Below, piece after piece: positions 11,801 to 20,330 of a stretch of DNA of 25,331 nucleotides. The stretch is from contig NW_001799016.1 of assembly GCF_000165425.1 (NCBI RefSeq), positions 196,781 to 222,111 on the forward strand, in the 5' to 3' direction. This DNA comes from Paramecium tetraurelia. Its lineage: Eukaryota > Ciliophora > Oligohymenophorea > Peniculida > Parameciidae. Each line of letters begins with the position of its first letter. The stretch's first letter is position 1. Below the pieces are notes generated by a model. That model did not search any database, was not told where the DNA came from, and worked only from the letters and a program-made list of their open reading frames with translations. Both the position numbers and the translations under genes were made by a program.

Positions 11801-12543
11801 ACACATTATTAATCTAAAAACTCGTAACCATCCATACATCCACTAAAAGAATAGATAGAATCTATATATTAACAGGTTTTATGACCTGGTTCACAGGCTT
11901 CAAATAATTATTATAGTTACTTAATGTGCATTTTAGGTCATCGCTATCTAATGGAGACTAACCAGGTATACAACTGGCACATTATGTATTGGTTGCATCA
12001 CACGTCTTACAATATTGACCACAAACTTCAGATTACAATAATAAATACCTCTAGGAAATGGAGATGTAGCACAATTCTGGCCGTAATTGTAGCCACCACA
12101 ATAAATGCATTTGTAAATACCATTATACTTTTGTCCGATTAAACAACCATTACGATTCAACAGAGATACTCCTTCAGTTGTAAAAATTAAATTCCCGTTT
12201 GGATCATATGAGTATATCATAACATATGGCCACCATCCTAGAAGTATATGAGTATCGTAATTCCAGTATAGGATATAACCTTTGATCTATGGATGGCATA
12301 GAACTTCATAATTATTTAATATAATCTGTCTGAGTTGATTAGTATTAGTACATTCCCTTGGAACACCTTAAATTATATAACTAAACTACCTGAACACGTA
12401 TGGGGATAAATATCTGGCCAATATTAATGATAGCCGGGACAAGATTTTTAAAATATCTCTTTATTGAATTCAGTTTGGAAAGATCTAAAGCTAAAACATA
12501 CTTAGAATAGATGAATCATTATTAATCTTGCAATGAAACCCAT
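2820..12543 (-). CDS. Giant cysteine-rich, REJ/polycystin-1-like membrane protein
   Basis: The start is ATG 12543-12541 (alternative in-frame ATG at 12519) and the stop is TGA 2822-2820. With 22 introns removed, 9195 nt remain, giving about 3064 residues with TAA/TAG as Gln. The exons are 12543-12390, then blocks between the introns listed separately, and a last exon 7054-2820. A hydrophobic N-terminus (residues 1-20) may be a signal peptide. Residues about 144-1745 are some 33 Cys-rich repeats. Residues about 1745-2770 resemble a REJ (receptor for egg jelly) module, with conserved-looking stretches such as LSPYTAYTFKMAV, CKDLDTQYQWNED and WGWNVIASKKG. A Cys pair at about 2780 (VSCQCQYLG) recalls a GPS motif but lacks the HLS/T cleavage triad. 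Hydrophobic helices lie near residues 2817, 2903, 2925, 2960 and 3041. Polycystin-1 and PKDREJ have 11 helices, so this is shorter and shows no PLAT domain. It is likely a surface or ciliary membrane protein with a long extracellular stalk; the ligand and channel role are unknown. No interruption other than introns was found in 9.7 kb. Confidence 0.85.
2850..3570 (-). other. C-terminal membrane region of the giant protein (about five helices)
   Basis: The last 250 residues alternate hydrophobic helices with short polar loops: PFLLFHGIYIIFSLFMYY near 3563, LSIFLSILIPLSFFETYFM near 3305, FTFILITNYLLLLFLRMIF near 3235, SFVIISYLVIHFSSYCLLIY near 3135 and IIYLFFYLVIQIG near 2890. This is the membrane anchor expected after a REJ/GPS-like region. 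Exact helix limits are by eye. The protein ends soon after the fifth helix (GWN-stop). Confidence 0.7.
6789..12109 (-). repeat. About 33 tandem Cys-rich (furin-like) repeats encoded in the giant gene
   Basis: The translated units are about 45-50 residues each. The typical pattern is C-H-Y-S-C-x2-C-x(7-10)-C-x2-C-x(5-8)-R-x(5-10)-C-x-C-x2-G-Y-[FY]-[DE]-x-G-x(3-5)-C. The CHYSC opening recurs nearly verbatim (near 10725, 9530, 9200 and 9080, for example), and GYYDxG or GYFDxG is the commonest tail. The first four or five units (12109 to about 11300) are more divergent. Such furin-like or 'IGFBP N-terminal-like' Cys repeats are common in ciliate surface proteins and form disulfide-bonded extracellular rods. 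The repeats differ enough at the DNA level that the array is old rather than freshly amplified. Confidence 0.85.
7055..12389 (-). other. Twenty-two tiny spliceosomal introns (22-27 nt) of the giant gene
   Basis: In order of transcription: 12389-12367, 12048-12026, 11920-11898, 11798-11774, 11572-11551, 11127-11104, 10941-10918, 10755-10731, 10577-10555, 10254-10232, 10081-10057, 9909-9887, 9739-9715, 9561-9537, 9392-9371, 9226-9204, 8195-8169, 8027-8006, 7717-7692, 7544-7518, 7232-7209, 7079-7055. All begin GTA. Sixteen end TAG, five end AAG (numbers 1, 2, 3, 8, 10) and one ends CAG (number 13). All are phase 1, and nearly all end two bases before a TGY Cys codon that opens a repeat. All 21 internal exons are multiples of three. 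Removing them restores one uninterrupted frame, which is strong internal evidence. The size and GTA...TAG form are those known for Paramecium. Confidence 0.85.
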
Positions 12544-14762
12544 TAGAATCTCTTTTAGATGATTTTATTATTGAATTTTTTTAAATATAACTTAGAATTT
12601 ATATCATATTTTAGAGTTGGAATTTCCATTATAGAATCCATTTTGAGAATGGCTCTATTTTACATTTTCTAAAAAAACTTAAATATAAAAATTCTGACTC
12701 ATCGTTTTTATAAAAAGAGCTTCATTTTTCTAACAAATTTGAAAACATGGCCATTCTTCTAAAATAATTTTTCGTATTCACTCTCCTTTATTTTTTTAAG
12801 AATTTTACTTTTTTAATATTCTTAATTACCTTTGTATTCATAAAGGAATGACACAGCAAATTAGAAATCAATTTGAAATGCAAAATTGATTGTTAATCTT
12901 ATCCATATTTAATTATTTGATAAAATAAATTATCATTTAATACGAATTTGATTAAAAAATTTTTATTAAATTAAATCATATTTTAGAATAATTGAAGTTG
13001 TTTATTTAATAGAAGAAAACGATTACAAAATATTTGTATTATAGTGGAGTTTTACTGTAAAATTGGATTCCAAAAAATAAAATTTTAAAACCAAGCTCGA
13101 ACTTATTTATGTAACAAAATTACAATATAGAGTTATTTTATATTTAATCTTAAGTTTGAACGACGTTTAACTTTATGAGAGAATTAAAGACATTTTATGA
13201 AATGTAAAAGAATTAACAATTCACTTTTCGATAAGTATGAGATTTTAGTTTTACAATTTTACCTTTATATAAGGTAACTACTGAATTAGAATAAGATATA
13301 TTAAAAAAAGGCTTAAATAATGAAAGTAGTAATGTAGACTTAAAGTAGATAAGCTCTAATCGAAAAAATTCGCAGTTATGGAATCTGCAAATATTGGTGC
13401 ATAATATATATTCAAAAAAATTTTATATATAATAAATTAGATTAATTATTCTTGGTTATTATTCAATTTTCGTATTTAGAATTGCTAATTAAATAATCTT
13501 TCCTAGTATTTTAGTCAGAAACTAATTATAATTCAGTTTAAAGATATTTATTTAGAGTGGAATGGAATTTTTTATAACTTATTTATCATTTTGAATTATA
13601 AGTTATTTCTACAGAAAAAATTATCTTATTGTTTTAATTTTTACCAATATCCTTAAAGAAGAACTAAGTACATAAAATAATAACCCGATTGAGTTTAATA
13701 ATGTTTAGACATTCATATCAAAGATAAATTATGAATTTATAGAAAAAGAGTTATTAAGAAAATCAAGTTTTATGACACAGAATTATGAATTATCCTTAAG
13801 TATTTAATTAAGTCACTTAACTAATTGATATTTCAAGTGCGCCAAACTATTTTTATTGAATTTATTTATTAGTTTCAGAAACTCTTCCATACGTATTATA
13901 TAATTTACATAAATAAAACTATGAATTAGTATTAATTATATCTTTAATATCTCAGTATTCTATATTTATCCTTCCTGTCTATTGGTATCTTGCTCCTCAA
14001 GATCTTCAATGTAAATCAATTTAACATGAAAATAAACTAAACCATATTTGAATTTTATTTGATTCAGGAGGAGATTCATCGATTAAATTTGGATAAAAAA
14101 ATAAGTAGATATATTTAATAACTTTTTTTTAAGCCAGATAGTATAAAAACAATTGAGACTTCTTAGACAAACTAGAGAAACAGATTATTTGTAAGTTATT
14201 GAAATATAAAATAAGAATACAGAATCTATTGCTTAAAGAAACATTTCATTGATTAAATGCATCTGTCAATAAATGAAAAGAAAGTTACAGTATTTAATTT
14301 GAATTAACTCGAATTGGATAAATAAATTTATTCATAGATGTTGGATAATATGATTATGAAATGAAAAAAGGAAAGTTGAATGTTAATCTTAAATAATAAT
14401 AATATTTTTTACTTTTTAGGATATTAAAGCAACTGTTATTATAAAATTCAAAATTAGTTATATATAAATATTATATTAGAGAGTGAGGAAAATTGGGGAT
14501 GATGAAGCATCATAATTCAATCATTAAGAGTGTACATTTTACTTTATTATAAATTAGAGCCGGTGATTATTAAGATGGATTTTAAAATATAAGTGGATTG
14601 AAGGGATAAACATAAATTAATATAAATTAATACTTACAAACACTAAATTGGAATCATTTACTAAACCATAAACCAGAATCTGATAAATGAAAATATTTTT
14701 CATCTTAATAATTCTTAGATTTCCATATAAATTCTAGATAAAATGATTTTTTATTATCATGA
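12544..14762. other. Long AT-rich stretch, no supported gene
   Basis: About 2.2 kb upstream of the giant gene. It is dominated by A/T homopolymer runs and holds no frame with convincing composition on either strand. The only distinctive item is the second copy of the GC-rich decamer at 13836-13845. The promoter of the giant gene should lie just above 12543 but shows no recognisable motif. Confidence 0.5.
13836..13845. repeat. GC-rich decamer, copy 2
   Basis: Exact second copy of agtgcgccaa, direct orientation, embedded in AT-rich non-coding DNA. No longer shared flank, terminal inverted repeat or target duplication was recognised around it. Confidence 0.4.
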
Positions 14763-15062
14763 ACTATTTCCTAATCAATACTTAAAGCGCTAGCTATCCA
14801 TCATGACAACACTAATACTATTGCTGCAGCTGAATCCAAAATAAAATTGATATAGATTATCTACCTTTTCTTTCAAAATCAGAAGCCTATCCTACTACAA
14901 GAATAACTAAAAAGGCAAACGTTAGCATGCATAAATTTTTTCAAAAACTCAAGTGATGAAAATTTCCTTTATATCAGGTTTGGAGATATTAAAAGGAATA
15001 GAAATTTCATCTTATGTAGAATTTTACTTACCTCTACTCATTATCACTAAGGCTTATTATGA
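14763..15062 (+). pseudogene. Coding-like fragment, possibly armadillo-repeat related
   Basis: A frame of 99 codons is open between two TGAs (14760-14762 and 15060-15062) with no ATG at its start. The opening, SILKALAIHHDNTNTIAAAE followed by SKIKLI, is Ala-rich for this window and has the rhythm of an armadillo repeat (hydrophobic helix, His/Asp/Asn turn, Ala helix). The remainder (LLQEQLKRQTLACINFFKNS) is also protein-like. It looks like one exon or a gene remnant; no flanking exons could be joined with confidence. Chance openness is possible, and the composition is the main argument. Confidence 0.3.
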
Positions 15063-15300
15063 GAAAATAAAATTTTGATTTTCTCCTCAACTCATGAATA
15101 TATCCATAGAGCATTGAAGTATATACATCTAAAATTTTCGTATTATCAATTAATCAATAGGGTATGAAATTAATATCTTATAGTAATGATTTTAACTCTT
15201 AGGGATGGAAGGTTCTAATAAATTTTAATGGAATATATAAGATAAAATGGGGATATCGATTATCTTTTATCAATATGCACTTCATTGGATAAGTGCACAT
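15063..15300. other. Short AT-rich spacer
   Basis: Nothing recognised between two coding-like fragments on opposite strands. Confidence 0.4.
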
Positions 15301-15780
15301 TCATATTTATATTTTCCCATCTCTAAAAAAGAATAGTTTTAAATTCAAAACTATATTAGTTTAAAGGAAGGTGCTTGATAATGCATAAGCCTTATTTTCC
15401 TTAGCAAGACATTGCTTCGCTTCAATTAACATCTGACTCTCTAAAAAAATGGTCATTAAAATCATATCTTCATCTTGAAATCTGATGTGGAATGAATAGG
15501 CAATCAATTTAGTACTGTCTGATAGAAATACAAGTTATAAATTGACAATTGAAGCCAGAATTTAAACTAACTCAAATATTGTATTCAACTCTTTTCAAGG
15601 CAGCTACTTCATCACCTTTTGAATAATCATTTTTTCATATTATTTGTATTAATTACAATTAACTATCTCCGAGCTGTAATTTTAATCGACAATACAATAA
15701 ATACTTATGCAACAATGAGTGGTAATATTGCTATCTTTGGATTAAAAACATAACAGAGCTCTTGTAGTCTACATCATGGA
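15301..15780 (-). pseudogene. Unidentified minus-strand coding relic or partial gene
   Basis: The best frame (15534 down to TGA 15303-15301, 77 codons) contains LVFLSDSTKLIAYSFHIRFQ, then DEDMILMTIFLESQ and an Ala/Lys helix EAKQCLAKENKAYALS, which reads as genuine protein. Upstream (about 15780-15560), protein-like stretches continue in other frames (SKGDEVAALKRVEYN; CNQYKQYEKM), with a TGA and a frame change between them. No consensus short intron clearly repairs the break. The family is not recognised. It could be the 3' part of a decayed gene or of one with unusual introns. Confidence 0.35.
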
Positions 15781-15789
15781 AACTCATCT

Positions 15790-17765
15790 GAGCCAGAATG
15801 CCACCTAACTAAGAGAGAAATAGGAATTTATCTGGAGAAGTTTAATGAATTATGAAAGACAGGTTAGAGTAAGTTGTTAAGAAAAAGATGAGAAAGGCTA
15901 ACCCGAAAGATCCATCAATCATCAATGTTGATCGTTAATTTATGTCTAGGGATTTTTGGATATGATATAGATACAACTGAAAAGGGAATGAAAGAGGTGA
16001 AGTGAAGGTCTACTTTCTTGGAGTACCATATTGAAGTAGTGGATGGAGATAAATACTTTAAAAATATTAGGGTTTTCAGAAAGGTTTTTAAAAATGCTCC
16101 TAAAAAAGAATAATTTACTGAAGGTAAAGTTTTAATTGGAAAGATACCCAAAGAATTCTAACAAATCAAATTCATAAGGGCATCAGAATCTATCATATTT
16201 AATAATTACAATTCTAAAATCCACAATTGGTATAAATTGAAAGGATAGGAGAATAATACAGGGAAGATTGTATATCTACATAAGCAAGGGGTGTTTCCTA
16301 GAGGGGCCCTGAATATTATGAACTTAAGCATGGTAGACTGCCGATAGGAGGTATAAATTTTATGATTTAGAATTGGTACCTTATACCTATCAGTAAAATT
16401 AGGTTTAATTTAGATCTTCTTTCTTACATAAATTATAGTTTACTCGTATAAAGCGGCCTAGGGAAATGTGGGGAAGAACAAACCCTGGGATCAAGGAAAG
16501 AGCTTGAATAAATATTGGGAGATGAAGTCGATTTGAATTACAGATATAAACTGATCTGGCCGAGCTCTCTAGGACAGGATCAGAAGATGAAGAAGGAAAG
16601 CCTTTTTAGGAGGAGAGGAAAAGGCTCAAGATCGGTGTGAGAAAAGATCAAAATATTACATTGAATTCAACATTCAACTTGATTGGGGATCGATAAAATC
16701 AGAAAAAATATTAAGTCTGGGCATACTCAAAACCAAAGGAATTCAAGATCAATAAAACTCCAAAGTTGGTTCGCTGATTAATTATTAAATGTAGTAATCT
16801 TAATCTGAAACACATATTTTCCGATTCCCCCAATAGTTAAGTTTGAAATTTAAAAGGGAAAAGAATGTTCCATAGAGGTAATTCATCTTTAAAAGATGAT
16901 GAAAATGTCTATGGAGGTACTCACTCTGATGAAGATATGAATTAACTTGTTAGCACTTTGAGAATTCAAAAATTAATTTATTTAATCTCAGAAAAAAGAT
17001 TTGAAATGTTTTTTAGTTAAGTGGTACATAATAGATGGAAGGAATGGAGAGATTAGTGTGTTTTGTAATGATTTGCAGAAAGTCTAGATAAATGAAAGAT
17101 GCTAGGTTACAATCTTAGGGGAGTAACAACCTAGACATTTACAATAGGATAAAAAGAAAAATTTTAGTTTAATCGACCTTGAGATTCCTAATGAAATTAA
17201 AATATTAGAAGAAGTTCATGCAACTATTTTGAAACCCAGCTAATAAGAAATCTGGATAATCTTTAAGAGAACAACCTTAGCTTTTTTGAAACCAAAGAAG
17301 ACTGGGTAAGGTAAGTGATATACTAGACCTATCTCAATGTGAGGTTACATTAATTCAGAACGATTATTTTAGAGGTTAAATTCCTCTATGAGAAGAAAAT
17401 TAGATAACGATAGGGACGCAAACCGAACCAAAATATCTACATAAAATATAAATGAATCGGAAGGACACTAGAGGGAATGTCTGATACCCAAGGATTGGAA
17501 TGTCCATAGAGATATTTTTATAATGGCAAAGAAAACTAAAGATATGATGGACTTGATGTTCAAGGAAGGAAATAAAGGGGAATTAGAAATAGACTATCTA
17601 ATTGATTATTTGATAAATTTAATATTCAAATAAATCATATATTAATCAAATTGTTATGAGAAATTTCGTAAATCTTGTCAAAAATACATATTCAATAGAC
17701 ACTCAGTTCGATCAAACCTACAGTCTTAATCAAGGGCTTAATATTTGCCTGATTTAGTAATCTGA
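15790..17765 (+). mobile_element. Decayed non-LTR-retrotransposon-like relic with reverse-transcriptase motifs
   Basis: A tract of higher GC than its surroundings with protein-like frames that switch repeatedly, consistent with frameshifts. The best evidence is the frame from 17022 to TGA 17763-17765. It contains LAFLKPKKTGQGK, TGA, YTRPISM, TGA, GYINSERLFQRL. This order matches LINE reverse-transcriptase motifs 1-2 (hydrophobic-KPxK...YRPISL...K/ERLxxRL). About 75 residues on comes KGELEIDYLIDYL, where motif A would be expected, but the catalytic AFD-type ending is not intact. Upstream segments include the frame 16556-16774 (GSEDEEGKPFQEERKRLKIG) and about 15930-16330 (DGDKYFKNIRVFRKVFKNAP), whose domains are not recognised. 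Interruptions inside good frames are TGA, while TAA/TAG fall at plausible Gln positions. It is not functional as read. The LINE assignment rests on motif order only. Confidence 0.5.
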
Positions 17766-17799
17766 CTAATGAATTCACTTTGATTCCCTTAACCATTAT

Positions 17800-18660
17800 A
17801 TTTTATAATTCAAAATGCTAATACCTTGTTAGAAAATTCTTTAAATCATAATAACTATGACGATACTAAGGATAAAGATAAACCAGAATTAAGACCAAAG
17901 CGATTAAAACTATTCAATATTACATTTAGTATCACGATCTAACTGATAAATGTTTCAATTTATTCTAAAAAGCCAATCCTATTTATCTTTATTTCTGGTT
18001 TCCTGCATAGTATCAATCTAGTATCATTGGGATAATTTCGGGATAGATAATACTTTCGTATGTTTGTGAAATCTAAGATACTAAATAGCGTTGAGACATG
18101 AGTTTAACTGACTTTCAGATAAATTCTTAAATTTATTGTCGAGTTACTATGAAATGGTTGATTGATTGAACAGCTTGAATTTCATGTTTAGTATTCTCAA
18201 GCGCAGAGAAGATAACTTTTTATTTGATCAAAAGCAAAGGTAACATATGAACATAATTGCTTTTTTTTGATAGGCTATTACTTAAAGATGGGAGGATCTA
18301 ATCCCTGATTTTAATGAGTATTTCAGTTATTTAATTTTTGAAATGCCCTCCTAGAGCATTATTTAGCAAGTCATTACTTGGATAAAACTTAAAGATAAAA
18401 ACATAAACTAATACAAAATAAATTTTTGTTTATATTTTACTCTAAGTTTAGATTTAATTCAAATTTTTGTCATTTAAAATATAATTCTTTAAATTTTAGG
18501 CCAACAATTCGTTTTCATCTTAACAAACCTCAATTAATAAATGAATTTGCTTCAATACCATATGTGTCTCATGCATTTAGCCTTCAGATTTAATTCAGTT
18601 TTCAAAATATCGTTTATTTAAAAGTTGTGATATCACCTGTTTGATTTTGATTGTTATTAA
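17800..18660 (+). pseudogene. Unidentified plus-strand coding relic
   Basis: Several protein-like segments follow one another in different frames: KDKPELRPKRLKLFNITF near 17875-17930, FMFSILKRREDNFLFDQKQR near 18185-18240, RWEDLIPDFNEYFSYLIFEM near 18290-18345, and RPTIRFHLNKPQLINEFASI near 18500-18560. A possible 34-nt GTA...TAG intron (18241-18274) separates the second and third segments, with a frame mismatch. No family is recognised. It may be the 3' continuation of the relic to the left, a separate decayed gene, or a gene with several short introns not resolved here. Confidence 0.3.
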
Positions 18661-18980
18661 AGATCTTGTGTTTTCTATAACTTCTAGTATCAAAATGAAA
18701 GTATCTAGCTAACAATAGTTTAATGCCCTTTTTAAGATAAAATTCCTGGTAAAATGCTAATTATACTTTAATATAACTGCATTATGGATCAGAAGATCTT
18801 ATTACTATCAGTAGATAATTAAACAAGGATCTGAAAATTTATAAGAAATTTTGCCTTGAACTCATTTTGTATACTGTGTACATCTATAAACATGACTACA
18901 ATACTTAACTTGTTTTTGCTACAAATAAAAGATAGAATTGAATGAGAATGAATCTACAGAAATTATTTTTAAATGAGATC
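18661..18980. other. AT-rich spacer between coding-like tracts
   Basis: No supported feature; short open frames here have no convincing composition. Confidence 0.35.
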
Positions 18981-19360
18981 ATTCCTGAAATTATTCATTC
19001 AGTATTAACAACGAGAAAGTTTACCTGAAGAAAAACAAATTATTTGATAAAAAGAAAGCAAAGAAATGGAATATCTTACAAGAGAAGAAAAAGAAAATAG
19101 TAAAGGGTAATTTTTAACATTTAGCTATGATTAAGGTCTTACACTGGGTTTTGACCAATTATGAAAGAATTTAGTTCACTAAGTGTTACTATTCTTTGTC
19201 CCTCCCATTTTGTTCGAAAAAATACTGAAAAACTTTCAAAATGATGGTTGAAAGAGGAAAAATCCTTTAATCATTTCTTAGTCTTTTCAGATTTGCTACA
19301 TCCCACACACATAGATGCATAAATTTGCTTCTTTTTTTTTGAGTTAGATGACTTAGGAGT
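18981..19360 (+). pseudogene. Weak Lys-rich coding-like tract
   Basis: A plus-strand frame reads KKNKLFDKKKAKKWNILQEK, then LAMIKVLHWVLTNYER, then meets a TGA near 19226. It continues afterwards with MMVERGKILQSFLSLF. The amino-acid make-up looks coded, but no domain is recognised and no start is evident. It could belong to the relic upstream. Confidence 0.2.
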
Positions 19361-20330
19361 CAAGCGAATATACTCAAAGTTATCTCTATGAAGTGCCAAA
19401 GGATTAGGTAATTGGTATACCAAACAGAGATGGTTAATTTAGAGAAAAACAAGTGATTTAAGAATTAAAATTAAAAAAAGTCGCTTACACCTATCAATTT
19501 TTAAATTGATTAATTAGTGCAAGCTTAATTTTATCCTTGTATCTTTCTTGAAACTTTTGCAACCCTTGAATAATTAAGGTGATTCATTTCCTGCTGAATA
19601 AATATCTTAGGTTTTTATAGTGTTAATTTGGATGGTTGTGTTTTTTTTAATAACATGTGTTCCTTGCATATTAAATACGTAGTGAAAGGTCTATGATTAA
19701 CTCATCGCTATAGTTCAAAATAACAATTATCAAATCATTTTCAAGGTAAAATCATTTCTTTTGTTACAGCAAGTAAATTGTCTGGGAGTCATTTCTTAAC
19801 ATTCAGAGTAATTTCTTAGACTATACTCTCAGGATTTCATTTTAAATAAAATGTAGATCTTTTGCAAATATACCCTTTTTTACTACAATTATTCAACTAC
19901 ATTGATCATTAATACAAATTCTGATTTCCCATATCCTATTTTAAATTTATTATTTGCCCAACATCTTATTATTTATCTTTTTGTTTGATTTCTTGGGCAA
20001 ATGTCACAAATATTATTTTAATTGGCATTAAAAACATTATATGAATATTTGAGAAGCAACCAATAAGATTATTAAGGAAAATCTAAAAATTGTAACCCAA
20101 TCCTTTAGCAATCTTCAACGTTAACTATGAGTTTCATAGAAATTATATTAGTGATTTTAAAAAAATCATATTAAGAAATATTAACCTTTTTCAATAAATA
20201 TCGAATCGAAAATTCAGCAAGTTAGTTGAATAATCTTCCATATATATAAAACCAAATACTTAATTAAGTATAAATAATCAATAGTTAAAATTGATAGCTT
20301 AAGTGTTGCAAAAGATGTATAAATTTGTAA
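19361..20330. other. AT-rich stretch, no supported gene
   Basis: Nearly 1 kb with poly-T and poly-A runs and no protein-like frame on either strand. No repeats or RNA structures were recognised. Confidence 0.45.

Noticed and set aside
12367..12389. Possibility that the AAG-ending inserts are internal eliminated sequences rather than introns
   Set aside because: They are 23-25 nt, below the usual minimum of such elements. They begin GTA and sit at the same phase and repeat position as the TAG introns.
15915..16151. Minus-strand 78-codon ORF
   Set aside because: Antisense to the plus-strand relic frame (DGDKYFKNIRVFRKVFKNAP), which has the more natural composition.
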